Part shown: piece after piece, positions 1 through 11,244 of the stretch
Numbering within the stretch: the stretch's first letter is position 1
How the letters are laid out: the number at the start of each line of letters is the position of its first letter
From: Notospermus geniculatus
Lineage: Eukaryota; Nemertea; Pilidiophora; Heteronemertea; Lineidae
Direction of reading: 5' to 3'
DNA length: 64,000 nucleotides
NCBI GenBank assembly: GCA_002633025.1
Contig: NMRB01000378.1
Location: forward strand, 200,988-264,987
Translations under genes and position numbers: made by a program
The notes under the pieces: model-generated
Databases searched by the model: none
Told to the model about the DNA's origin: nothing
What the model saw: the letters and a program-made list of their open reading frames with translations, nothing else

Positions 1-1491
1 TAAAAACCCATATTGGAATCTAGCGTTTCGATGTTTCACCAATGGTCTCTTAAAATATGATAAACGATTACTATGGTTTTTATTTTTGGTGCCACAGTCT
101 TAATATCAAAGCTATTGAGTTGACACTTTCATGTATTAGAAACATTGCCGTGGAACAGTATTGAGTGAATTTTCAGTGGGTTATAATGAATAGTTATTGA
201 GAAATAGAAATTTGAAGTTCGGAGATGGGTTGTAACACGAAACACGACTATAATATTTGCGATTTACGTGCACTCTCGATTACGAGTCGAAAATATTCTG
301 CCACAAAGTTATGGCATTTTACGATTTGCAAACGTCTATCAAAACGTTTTTATCAAGGATGTCTACAGCGGACTGCAATCCATTCTGGTAGTTGAAGCCG
401 GAGTTGAGTCGGAAAACTGTGCAACTGGTCAATTATGTCAGTTTGGGTGCCCGGTAATAGCGTTGTGTAAGCGTGGAGTTTGCGGGGGGTTTTGTGAATA
501 CCACGCTACGCCAAGTTAGCGATCCCGCAAAGTCCACGCAAACGCTACGCTAACTCCACGCAACGCAAAAATTAGCGTGGGCTTAGTGAATAGCCCCCCT
601 GGTGCCTCTACCTTCAGAACCCACCCCTCGAGAAAATCCTGGATCCGCCCCTGATTATGCCAAATTCGCAGATGCTTTAGGAACGACAGGCAAGTGAAAT
701 TTTGCACTATCTGTTTTAATACCCCTCATAACGTGTTCATAGGCCAAGGTAACCAAAGGAAGCTAAGAGGGCAGTAACATTGCATAATCTGAATTGTGAT
801 CCAAACATTGTTGCTTGTTGATAAAGGAAATGAAGCCAGCCACACATGATTGAAACTCTCGACGGCTGTTTTGAACAGTCAAGGTAAAACTGCTCACGAT
901 CGCAACGGAACGCAATAGTGGACCAGGGGGGTTATTCACTAAGCCCACGCTAATTTTTGCGTTGCGTGGAGTTAGCGTAGCGTTTGCGTGGACTTTGCGG
1001 GATCGCTAACTTGGCGTAGCGTGGTAATCACAAAACCCCCCGCAAACTCCACGCTTAACACAACGCTATTACCGGTCACGCAAACTGACATAATTGACCA
1101 TTACAGAGGTTGCACAGTTTTCCGACTCGACTCCGGCTTCAACTGCCAGAATGAATTGCAGTCCGCTGTTGCCAAAAACTTTGTGGCAGAATAATTTCGA
1201 CTCGTAATCGGAAGTGCTTGTAAATCGCAAATAGTAATCGTGTTTCGTGTTTCAACCCATCACCGAACTTCAAATTTCTATTTCTCAATAACTGTTCATT
1301 ATAACCCACTGAGAATTCACTCAATACTGTTCCACGGCAATGCTTCTAACACATGAAAGTTTCAACTCAATAGCTTTGATATTAAGACTGGGGTACCAAA
1401 AATAAAAACCATACCGGTAGTAATCGTTAATCATATTTTAAGACACCATTGGTGAAACATCGAAACGCTAGATTCCAATATTGGTTTTAGT
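1..1491. repeat. Long inverted (foldback) repeat, arms about 600 and 570 bp
   Basis: The arm 1-603 is the reverse complement of about 922-1491 with only scattered differences. The spacer 604-921 is unrelated single-copy sequence in which I see nothing. The outer edge of the left arm reaches the window start, so the element may extend upstream. The inner part of each arm carries a shorter palindromic unit rich in GCGTGG and ending in GGGGGGTT with TTCACTAA close by. A third relative of that end lies near 2115-2139. No coding capacity is recognisable. This looks like a foldback or nonautonomous DNA transposon. Confidence 0.85.
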
Positions 1492-1507
1492 AATGAGCGC
1501 CACGGCG

Positions 1508-1836
1508 TAGACACCAAAGCTTTTGGGGTGATACTTTCACATATTAGAGGTAATATCATGGAGTGCTGTTCGACGAAATTTCATTGAGTTAGTAAAGCGC
1601 TTTTGAGAAATTGAAATTTAAATTCGGGATGCTTTTATTCACTCGTTTCTTATCGGATTCCGGAATCGCATTTTTTACCACAATTTTTGAATTGAGTGAT
1701 ACGGTCCTAATACCAAAGGTATCAATGAAAATCGTTCACACGTTAAAAAAAACATCTTTAAAAGATACGGTACCAAATTTCATTGAATTATAATGGTCAG
1801 TTGTCGAGAAATCAAGATTTGAAGTTCGGCACGTTT
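1508..1836 (+). repeat. Two diverged direct copies of the foldback-arm unit
   Basis: Units at about 1508-1628 and 1695-1836 resemble the unit at about 90-230 in the left foldback arm and its inverted partner near 1255-1400. They share, in order, a block like ATCAAAG, a block like TTTCACATATTAGA, and an end like TTGAGAAAT followed by TTGAAGTTCGG. They are much more diverged from one another than the two foldback arms are. The common unit of about 130 bp is therefore older than the inverted duplication. Confidence 0.6.
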
Positions 1837-2635
1837 TTTGGGGGGCCACCATAGATATCGGTAGATGGAATTTCTATCTCAGAATGTCCTATTTCGACGG
1901 ATTTGTCGGCGAGTATCTTCCTCTGCAGCGAGTTAACAAAGCCACTTTTATACAGCGACAGGCTTGCGTGGCGTTTGCGGGACCTTTTTCGGAGACGCAA
2001 AATATTCTCATCATCGTGCTGAATTGCGCACTCTTGCTAACTTGCGTGGCCTTTGTGAAACAAGCAGAATAGCGTGCGTTTGGTTTGCGTGCGCTTAGCG
2101 GGCCCGCAAACGTCTGCGTGGCTTTAGTGAATAACCCCCCAGCATTGCCACCTTGCGGTGCTGTCTAATTTTCGAACGCAATCAAAAGCAAGTTCGATCG
2201 CCAGTTGCAATGCAGCGTATCGGGAATCAGATCGCAAAGCAGAATCAGGTTGCAAAGCGAGTCGCGACGCAACGCAAGGCAGAAAATCAGCAGTGGATTC
2301 CTAGCTTTACTAAGGGTTTGGTTGACATACCCCCATCGAGCTCCAGATGACTCAAACGTACTTATAGGCCGGCCTGGATTGAAACGCAACTGATTAATTG
2401 AAGCCTAAAATCCATTTCCACCCTGTATGAGGCCACAAACAGAATTGAATCAGAAAAGGGTCAGTTTCACACTAACCCCTATAACCAACTATTCATTCCA
2501 GTGTGGGATTGTGATTGGAGTAGCGATTCCACCCATTCAGCATAATACGTGTTACGTTTTATTCACTCCCATTTCGATTGTGGGTGTGCTTATGAACAAG
2601 ATAATGAACCGGTTGTTTAAACTCGAGTTTACTGT
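1837..2635. other. Intergenic sequence, no gene recognised
   Basis: The first part keeps the GCGTGG-rich composition and ends near 2139 with a terminus like the foldback element's inner palindrome. The remainder has only short open frames with no recognisable domain. Confidence 0.5.
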
Positions 2636-3123
2636 ATACCGTGGAGTCGGTTCTATAACATCAATCCAAAATTCAAGATTAGCAACGCCCATTTTACTAC
2701 GACGTACATGTAGTGGTCACATGTTGGTCAAGACTGACATTCGTGACGGGGATTTGAATAGGCCGTCAGTACTAGGCGCTATTACGGATTGTGGTTTCAT
2801 GGAATAGAGACCCATTTCACCATGCAATTGCATTCAAGAATTCCACTGCTCTGTAGTTGTCAGTGGTTGACAAAAGCTTTGGATTTTGCCTGCGTGAGTG
2901 CATTCTTTATTGATACAAGTTGTATACTGTGGCATTTGACTGACAACATAGGCCTAGTGATGTCCCACCACCTCATGTCATATTCGCAAGAAACTGACCA
3001 GGTCTTCTCCTGTGCGTCATTGGTCAATCAATGCAGGCGGGAAACCGGGCTCTGACGTAGTATGCACTGGGGCGGGACTTCGGCATATAATGCGTTGATG
3101 TTATAGAACCGACTCTACGGTAT
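2636..3123. mobile_element. MITE-like element with about 27-bp terminal inverted repeats
   Basis: The left end near 2636-2664 and the right end near 3096-3123 are inverted copies sharing the core GTCGGTTCTATAACATCAA, with one mismatch in the flanking part. The interior has no recognisable transposase. Target-site duplication is unclear, so the superfamily is unassigned. Confidence 0.65.
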
Positions 3124-3483
3124 TTTCATGTGCAACAAACCGTGTAAAATTGGCCCAGTAGTATTTGAAATATTCAAGGTACATGTATCAGGTGGAGATA
3201 AACTTTTGCCAAAGGCTCTACATGCACAGTCCTCCTAAGGAACTCAATGAGGTCAGTGAGGGTGCGTTAATAATATACTTGAATGTAGTTTATTTCATAC
3301 CCGATAATCAATAATATGGGTGGGCCTAAATATGTACGACTGCCGTTTGCAATTTCCTTGTTTCAGTGTAATTAACGTCGCCTGGCCGGCGTCTATTCAG
3401 GAGAAAGAATCGAAATACAACAACAAGAATTAGAAGTGAAGCCAATTCAGTAGTCGGCACTCAATAAAAAGAGTTTTTTCCAG

Positions 3484-3627
3484 GATAATGATTCGAGGAC
3501 AGCACCGAGTTTCTCTTATGTGGCGACTTTTGCCGGCAGAATGTTAGAGAGAAATGGTGAAAGCACCGACTATGCCGTCGCTTCTCTTGCCATCAGCAAA
3601 AATGGGGATGTGGTTGTAAACAAACAG
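3484..3627 (+). CDS. Internal exon of an unrecognised gene
   Basis: A pyrimidine-rich acceptor ending CAG precedes 3484, and the exon ends CAG before GTAAAT. The 48 codons are open in phase 0 and begin DNDSRTAPSFSYVATFAG, ending NGDVVVNKQ. The same exon, with matching intron flanks, recurs at 57054-57197. Differences between the copies leave the frame and both splice sites intact, which supports a real coding exon. It joins in phase 0 to the exon at 5137, giving an internal-plus-terminal exon pair of 169 residues. I do not recognise the family. No upstream exon was found in the window. Confidence 0.6.
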
Positions 3628-3760
3628 GTAAATCCTCGTTGAAGCCACTCATCCTCAGCAGCAAAATGGCAAGCCAAATGCAGCCATTCCAATCCTTCAT
3701 TCGAGGCCGCCTGATGAATGCAGGCACCGTACCCTTTTTTTGACATTATTGACGCCGCAT

Positions 3761-3860
3761 ACAGGACATTATGGCTGTCATCGGTAACATTTACAGGATA
3801 TTATGGCTGTCATCGGTAAAATTTACAGGACATTATGGCTGTCATCGGTAAAATTTACAG
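3761..3860. repeat. Short tandem repeat, three 32-bp units
   Basis: Three near-identical units of 32 bp begin at 3761, 3793 and 3825, each containing TTATGGCTGTCATCGGTAA. They lie in the intron between the exons at 3484 and 5137. Confidence 0.9.
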
Positions 3861-4268
3861 TATCATGATGATGTGGTGACGGCACTGTCCTTTTTGTTAT
3901 ACGATTAGCCAGTACCAAGGGAAGGATTCTCAAAGGAACATCCATTGTTAGAAAGTAGGCTTATACTTTCTCCTGCCGCAATCAGCAATTTATTCGTTGG
4001 ACGTGGTTGAAGCAAATGCAGCATACATATACAGTCCTTCAAATAAGAACATGTAAATGGACACCATGCATGTTTTTCAAATACATGTGTCTCCGAGATA
4101 AAACAAGGTAATTAGATGCAGTTTTCAACATAGTGTGGTGTACAAGTCATGTATCTCATGTATTTGGGTCAACCTAATTTTAAAGCCCCACAGTATTGAA
4201 TTTTACGATGTTTTCAAAAAGTTAGGAGAGTGCACATAGAGGTCCCATAGCCTGGTGAAGGTCCCCAN

Positions 4269-5119
4269 CGTATTCATAAAGGGTGATCATCGCGCGATTA
4301 GCCTAGACGCGGATAACTTTTGTACGCTGGTTAAAACAGGTTTGTACGCGTGTGGATAAACACCCTTGATGATCGCAATTCACAACAAGAGATGATCGGC
4401 CGTTTATCTGTCCGCGTCTAACTTCCCGCTTAATCACCGATTTTCTTGCTGCGGGCATTCCCCAGTCACTGAAAGATCATGTAACGAAGTACGTAACATG
4501 TCAGAACAAAGGTCCCGGTCATGCATGGCACCGTAGATTTTGATTGCGCGCCGGACGCCGATGGTTTTGCGTCGAAGTATGAACTACATGTAGGCTTAAC
4601 AGCCCAACATGTCGAAAAAACGAGCTGACAATTTTGCAACCAATCAGCGGATGTGGCTAATTGAGGCTGAAACATTCGGAAAGATGTGATTGAAAACAAA
4701 CGTTCAGATGCTACAGCCAATCAGAAGAAGCAAGTGGCATGGGATGCTGTCGCACATGATTCCCGGATTTGTATGATCTGTAAAAACACGCAAATCAACA
4801 GGCTGCCTTCGTTCTGCCTCTTCCCATGCTTCCTCTGCACCTAATTCGAGGATACGGTGCGGATTCTTTGCGAAGCTTCAGCGTGCCTAAGGCGAAATGG
4901 CAGTTTGTACGCGAGATAAACAAGCCCCTTGGGACGTTTAACATTTCTTTTGTTACTTGCACGCGGGTGTCTACTTTTGTACGTTGGTTAAACGTCTGGT
5001 TATCTAATCACTCTTTATAAAATGCTGTCTAACTTGAACGTGCGATTATCCCCTGTTTAGTCAGCGTTTTTGCTGGTTAGTCGCGTCTAAGAGAAAAACA
5101 CCCTTTATGAATATGGCCC
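4269..5119. mobile_element. PIF/Harbinger-type MITE, copy 1 (intronic)
   Basis: The ends are inverted copies of GGGCCRTATTCATAAAGGGT, although an N at 4268 hides the first bases of the left end. The right end is followed by CAT, which would match a left CAT partly lost in the N. The body is nearly identical to copies 2 and 3. The assignment rests on the TATTCATAAA-type terminus and 3-bp duplications, which are shared with the element at 21793-23209 that carries a Harbinger transposase fragment. Open frames inside are shadows of the repeat. Confidence 0.8.
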
Positions 5120-5136
5120 CATATGTCTTTTTTCAG

Positions 5137-5502
5137 AGATTTATCTACATCTCTTCCATCAAAGACCCACATCGTTACTTCTTTATAGAGAAACATGGTT
5201 CAGAACCACCTGCTGTCTACATGACACTTATGCCATTGAACTGGTCAAAGGATGGCTTAAGCTTCTACTTCTACATGTTCGGCACGACTATCAAAGATTA
5301 CCACTTATTCAACAGAGTCGACGTGATCAAGAATAATACTGGCCATGTTTCAGGCATCTCAACCTTTCAGTACAAAATGCCCTATACTAGTTTCAATAGG
5401 ACATCTGTTCCATATATCATGGTTGCTGATTTGCTTGGCCGAGTGGTTTTAGTTTTCAAAGATGAACCAAATGCAGTATATCTCTACAGGAGTGGCAACT
5501 AG
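5137..5502 (+). CDS. Terminal exon of the same unrecognised gene
   Basis: An acceptor (CTTTTTTCAG) ends at 5136, and 121 codons plus a TAG follow in phase 0. The translation begins RFIYISSIKDPHRYFFIEKH and is rich in aromatic and beta-forming residues, with several N-x-S/T sites (NNT, NRT) that suggest an extracellular product. It joins in phase 0 to the exon at 3484. The MITE in the intron ends only 17 bp upstream of the acceptor, so the branch point must lie inside or at the edge of the transposon. Product family unknown. The open frame could begin slightly upstream at 5107, but the splice signal makes 5137 the better start. Confidence 0.6.
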   Translation, partial: RFIYISSIKDPHRYFFIEKHGSEPPAVYMTLMPLNWSKDGLSFYFYMFGTTIKDYHLFNRVDVIKNNTGHVSGISTFQYKMPYTSFNRTSVPYIMVADLLGRVVLVFKDEPNAVYLYRSGN

Positions 5503-5637
5503 TTATATATTAATTATTGCACCTTAAGAATGTATCGCCAGTACATGTACGTACATGAGTATATCACTCGATCATCGCCGGACTTCAGCAACATCCACCA
5601 TTTCGTTGACACTCCTTCTTATGGACAAGAACATATT

Positions 5638-6710
5638 GGGCCGTATTCATAAAGGGTGATCATCGTGCGATTAGCCTAGACGCGGATAACTTTTGTACGC
5701 TGGTTAAAACAGGTTTTTACGCGGGTGGATAAACACCCTTGATGGTCGCAATTCACAACAAGAGATGATCGGCCGTTTATCTGTCCGCGTCTAACTTCCC
5801 GCTTAAGCCCCAGTCACATATCCACTCCGGGGCCCGTACGGCGAGTAAAAACAGACATTCTGGCCAATTTCTACGGTGCCCAGTTTGATCCAGTCTAATT
5901 TCCACTTATCTATTGAGGCGATTTTGGCATAATTCATCTGAGATCCGAGTTTCAGTCTCTAAAATCCACGGCAAGCCGCTGGGTGGAGAAAATCGTACGG
6001 GGCCCGGTGGATTTGTGACCTAGGCTTTAATCACCGATTTTCTTGCTGCGGGCATTCCCCAGTCACTGAAAGATCATGTAACGATGTACGTAACATGTCA
6101 GAACAAAGGTCCCGGTCATGCATGGCACCGCAGATTTTGATTGCGCGCCGGAGGCCGATGGTTTTGCGTCAAAGTATGAACTTGATTTAACAGCCCAACA
6201 TGTCGAAAAAACGAGCTGACAATTTTGCAGCCAATCAGCAGATGTGGCTAATTGAGGCTGAAACATTCGGAAAGATGTGATTGAAAACAAACGTTCAGAT
6301 GCTACAGCCAATCAGAAGAAGCAAGTGGCATGGGATGCTATAGCACGTGATTCCTGGATTTGTATGATCTGTAAAAACACGCAAATCAACAGGCTGCCTT
6401 CGTTCTGCCTCTTCCCATGCTTCCTCTGCACCTAATTCGAGGATACGGAGTGGATTCATTGCGAAGCTTCAGCGCGCCTAAGGCGAAATGACAGTTTGTA
6501 CGCGAGATAAACAAGCCCCTTGGGACGTTTAATATTTCTTTTGTTATTTGCACGCGGGTGTCTACTTTTGTACGTTGGTTAAACGTCTGGTGATCTAATC
6601 ACTCTTTATGAAATGCTGTCTAACTTGAACGTGCGATTATCCCGTGTTTAGTCAGCGTTTTTGCTAGTTAGTCGCGTCTAAGAGAAAAACACCCTTTATG
6701 AATATGGCCC
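5638..6710. mobile_element. PIF/Harbinger-type MITE, copy 2
   Basis: The element starts GGGCCGTATTCATAAAGGGT and ends with its inverted copy. It is flanked by the 3-bp duplication ATT (5635-5637 and 6711-6713). Same family and orientation as copy 1. It is interrupted by an unrelated element at 5807-6026. Confidence 0.87.
5807..6026. mobile_element. TTAA-targeting MITE (piggyBac-like) nested in copy 2
   Basis: This 220-bp insertion is flanked by TTAA on both sides (5803-5806 and 6027-6030). Copy 1 has the uninterrupted site CGCTTAATCACC. The ends are imperfect inverted repeats that share GTCACA, ATCCAC and CCCGTAC. TTAA target duplication is characteristic of piggyBac-type elements; no transposase is present. 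Confidence 0.82.
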
Positions 6711-6912
6711 ATTAACTATACGACAGTCAGTCTGACATCCCATTTTCTTTTGATTTCCACTAGAGGACATTTTGGGCCATATTCATAAAGGGTTTTTTTC
6801 TCTTAGACGCGACTAACTAGCAAAGACGCTGACTAAACAGGGGATAATCGCACGTTCAAGTTAGACAGCATTCATAAAGAGTGATTAGATCACCAGACGT
6901 TTAACCAACGTA

Positions 6913-7884
6913 CACTGTAAATCCAGGTGACGCGTTTAGCGTTTAGTTTTGTGTTTACATGTTTAGCAACAAAACACAACTTAACACATTACGTGAATAT
7001 AACTGAACATATCATCAGGACAGGCGTTCTATCCGCCCAGAAACATACGTCTTGTTGCCTAAAATCCCGAAATATATCATTTGTTTTACTGTACATCTAA
7101 AGTCTAAACACGAAACTAAACGGGAATATGCAACACTTTTTAAACATCTAAACGCGATTAGTTTTCCATTAGAAATGGACAGATGACCTAAACACCGCAT
7201 TTAGAAAACAGTAAATTTAAATGTCTTGTTTAAGTTACATCTCGTTCAGTTTCCCCTAAACACGAAACATGAAGGAATCCTGAACATCGTGTTTAGGGCT
7301 GGTTCACGGCTCGGGTGGAATTGGTCAAATTTGTCATTTCGCTATATCACCCGCCGGCGAATTTTCCCCCCCTAGGATAGGTGGTATGCAACCAATCAGG
7401 CAGTATGACGTACAGTATACAATACTGTTTGTTACACCATGGCCCGTATGCATAAAGGTGGAATAAACTTATTCCAGGTATAACTTCACGCTTTAACGTT
7501 CAGGAGGAAATAATACAGTACTAAGACAGGTTTTCCGAATTAGCCAAAGAAAAATTCCAGGCCAGGGCGTGTAGCCCCAGTGGCGTAGTGGTTAGAGCGT
7601 TGGTCTAGATTATGCATGTTGGTGGGCCCTGGATCGAATCTGCCTGCCGGTATTATTCACTCTTTACTGCGTGCCTTTTTATACTTTTTTCCTTCATCTT
7701 CCAACGCTTTTTCTGTCACTTTTTCAGTTCAAATCAGTCGGTTTAATAATTTTTTGCCGTCATGGAAACAAATTAATCTATTTCGTTGGAATATGGAAAA
7801 CTAAACGCGTTTAGATGTTTAAAATCTGTTGCATATTCCCGTTCAGTTTCGTGTTTAGACTTTAAACATTTTAGATTTACAGTG
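6913..7884. mobile_element. TA-targeting nonautonomous element (Tc1/mariner-like), copy A
   Basis: Ends are CACTGTAAATC and its inverse, flanked by TA at 6911-6912 and 7885-7886. The uninterrupted sibling MITE at this place reads ACGTACAAAAG, which gives a direct empty site. No transposase is seen. Repeated blocks around TAAACACGAAAC and TTTAGTTTCGTGTTTAG occur throughout. A tRNA-like segment lies at 7572-7655, and an edge reading GGCCCGTATGCATAAA near 7440 suggests a further nested piece. Confidence 0.8.
7572..7655 (+). repeat. tRNA-like segment (SINE head) inside copy A
   Basis: An A-box-like TGGCGTAGTGGTTAGAGCG and a B-box-like GGATCGAATC lie at tRNA-like spacing. The cloverleaf is imperfect and a mature tRNA is not supported. 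The antisense equivalent is at 10654-10733 in copy B. Confidence 0.55.
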
Positions 7885-8857
7885 TACAAAAGTAGACACC
7901 CGCGTGCAAGTAACAAAAGAAATGTTAAACGTCCCAAGGGGCTTGTTTATCTCGCGTACAAACTGTCATTTGCCTTAGGCGCGCTGAAGCTTCGCAATGA
8001 ATCCACTCCGTATCCTCGAATTAGGTGCAGAGGAAGCATGGGAAGAGGCAGAACGAAGGCAGCCTGTTGATTGGCGTGTTTTTACAGATCGTACAAATCC
8101 GGGAATCACGTGCGACAGCATCCCATGCCACTTGCTTCTTCTGATTGGCTGTAGCATCTGAACGTTTGTTTTCAATCACATCTTTCCGAATGTTTCAGCC
8201 TCAATTAGCCACATCAGCTGATTGGCTGCAAAATTGTCAGCTCGTTTTTTCCACATGTTGGGCTGTTAAGCCTGGTTCATACTTCGACGCAAAACCATCG
8301 GCGTCCGGCGCGCCATGCATGACTGGGACCTTTGTTCTGACATGTTACGTACTTCGTTACATGATCTTCAGTGACTGGCCCGTTTTCAATCACATCTTTC
8401 CGAATGTTTCAGCCTCAATTAGCCACATCCGCTGATATCTTTCCGAATGTTTCAGCCTCAATTAGCCACATCCGCTGATTGGTTGCAAAATTGTCAGCTC
8501 GTTTTTTCGACATGTTGGGCTGTTAAGCCTACATGTAGTTCATACTTCGACGCAAAACCATCGGCGTCCGGCGCGCAGTCAAAATCTACGGTGCCATGCA
8601 TGACCGGGACCTTTGTTCTGACATGTTACGTACTTCGTTACATGATCTTTCAGTGACTGGGGAATGCCCGCAGCAAGAAAATCGGGGATTAAGCGGGAAG
8701 TTAGACGCGGACAGATAAACAGCCGATCATCTCTTGTTGTGAATTGCGATCATCAAGGGTGTTTATCCACACGCGTACAAACCTGTTTTAACCAGCGTAG
8801 AAAAGTTATCCGCGTCTAGGCTAATCGCGCGATGATCACCCTTTATGAATACGGCCC

Positions 8858-10409
8858 TTTCTGTTTGCTTCGTGATCAGGTTCGGGGTCGAATACACCAC
8901 GCATGTCATAATTGGTGAAACTGTTATCCATTTTACATTTGGTATTTATATTTATCATTAAATTGTTTTAACTAAATCAAAAAACTCGGTTAATCAATAC
9001 CGCTACTTGATCGGATGTTATATCATACTGTCTTCATTAATTTCAACGACAATTGGCAGGCAAAGATGTTTCGATGAGCAACGCTGAAAGTTAAACCGCT
9101 ATCAATTCTACAAGTCATCATTAACCATAAATCCTCCGCATTACACCGTTATAGTGTCATGACTAGTCGAGTTTAACTACACTGTATGCTCTTCTGGCGT
9201 TGATTGAAGTAAGTACGATGCGGAAGGATTCAACAGGTTTTACCAGCAGAACAGTCGTGTCTTCAGTTCTTCAGCATTGCAAATGAGCAGTGCTAAGGGT
9301 TGTTCTTGTCATCCATCAGGTAGAACTAGCACATACGGGACTTGGTTTCTGCAAGATGCTCCGGCTTGTAAAGTAATTTGCAGAGTTGGTTGAGAGAATC
9401 CCACCGTATTAAAAGTTAGAAGCTCTGGTGCTTCATATCTGTTCTCCTTGGTTTGGTCCCTCCAGATCTGTCTGGGTCTCTATATTCGAACGCATGGTAG
9501 GCTTGCACCAAGATTTTCACCCATGAAAGATGCAAAGCTAAACCAAACCAACCAATGTCCGAGGCTCGTTGCCTGACAGGATGCTCCGTTGTACATCGGG
9601 TGCATAAACAACACTGCCCAAATAGAAAACATTCACCGATACCTCTACCACTCGCTTCTCAGCAGTCGCACGCAATAGAGAACGATGCTGTACATTTTGT
9701 TTCGTCGCTAGGTACTATGGATGAAAGTTTCAACGCATGTTCGTCCTTTTCAGGACACCCTTAGTTGGTGTGGCATAGGTGATCCATTTGTTTTTCTAAT
9801 GCAGGCACAGATTAAGAGAGTGATTTTCATAGTGTTCATAAAGTGCAATGAATTATGCACTCTAATAACTTGTCATCACGTACAGTGGGCAAATAATTTT
9901 CGTATTTTTTGTTCATGGAGCGGTCTAGGCATTCCTTGATCTCCCTAAAACGTCCCCGAATGATCCATGTGAAAATAACATCTAGGTAATGTTTTCGTAG
10001 AGCATTCTTAGTGCATTGGAACGCATGTATGCATACGCATACACTCGTTCTCCATTGGTGTGCGCCCACCATGCCCACTATACCCTAAGATAAAGTACCA
10101 GGCAGTCCTCCATTCGCGTTTCGACGGATCTTTCAGGCTCGATTATCAATGGTTACATTAGTTCACAACAGCAGGAAAGATTTGCATTCTTTAGGTGCAA
10201 GTTATTACATTTTTGCCATTTATATTGAGGATGGACGGATACCCTCATTACCTGGGATTTTCTTTACCTTTAATACCGTTTGATAGTTGATTTTTGACAG
10301 GAAACTAACAAAAGCGATGCAGTCATTCCTGGATTTCATCATCTGCTACACAGTTGTCCTGAACGTGTTTCTGGTTGTAAAACTCCGTATCTGTATATAC
10401 GTGTACTTG
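8858..10409. other. Intergenic stretch, nothing recognised
   Basis: AT-rich unique-looking sequence with only short open frames on both strands. I see no domain, paired splice sites or repeat ends of note. Confidence 0.5.
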
Positions 10410-10653
10410 CACTGTAAATCTGTCTAAACACGAAATTAAACACGAAACTAAACGGGAATATGCAACGGTTTTTAAACATGCTAAACGCGTTTAGTTTTCT
10501 ATATTCCAACGAAATAGATTAGTGTGTTTCCACGACGGCAAAAAATATTAAACAGACTGATTTAGACACTGAAAAAGCGACAAAAAAAATTTTGGCAGAT
10601 GAAAGAAAAAAGTATAAAAAAGGCACGCAGTAAAGAGTGCATACATGTAGTAC

Positions 10654-10733
10654 CGCCAGGCATATTCGATCCAGGGCCCACCTACATGCATTGCCTGGAC
10701 CTACGCTCTAACCACTACGCCACTGGGGCTACA
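10654..10733 (-). repeat. tRNA-like segment (SINE head) inside copy B
   Basis: Antisense counterpart of the tRNA-like segment at 7572-7655, with the same A-box-like and B-box-like blocks. Degenerate as a tRNA. Confidence 0.55.
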
Positions 10734-11244
10734 CTCTCTGGCCTGGAATTTTTCTTTGGGTAATTCGGAAAACCAATTTAGTGTTTTAATAGGTATCTAG
10801 GGAAAGTGTCCGTAAACGTGGACGTATATTTCGTCCATGACCCTATGGTAGATATTACATGATTGGTGAACCATACGTTCAGAGTATGAATAGGGGGCGG
10901 GCTAGTATTCATGATCTTTCATAGTTGAATAGAAATTGATGACGAAACTTCAATCACCAGCCAATACGGCCAATTAGGTTGAGTTGTCCATGCAGGCATT
11001 CATTCAGGGCGAGTTTTTTTCCCGTCAGATAACACGGCTGCTTGAAAAGGACTTTATTCTTAATTTTAATGAGCTGTGAGGTCCATGCACTGCTGACACC
11101 AAGCGGTAAGAACTGGTAATAACCATTCTGTCAAACGATAGGCCCTTCCTCTTTATACCTATTTAGAATGAACTTACAATAGGCTGTAAATCCATGTGAA
11201 TGTTAAACCATCGTAGATTTAATCAAGGATGCCTGTTTTCGTCC

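Larger units (their letters stand above)
6774..8857. mobile_element. PIF/Harbinger-type MITE, copy 3 (inverted), with nested insertion
   Basis: Inverted relative to copies 1 and 2 and separated from copy 2 by 63 bp. Flanked by TTT on both sides. It contains a TA-targeting element (6913-7884). Its right half carries an internal duplication: about 8170-8378 is repeated at about 8391-8660, with a 43-bp block directly abutting its copy at 8391-8477. Confidence 0.85.

Noticed and set aside
4466-8656. A conserved 70-95-codon frame starting MAVASERLFS in the MITE copies
   Set aside because: It recurs only because the element is repeated. The MITE is nonautonomous, the frame has no domain, and its ends shift between copies.
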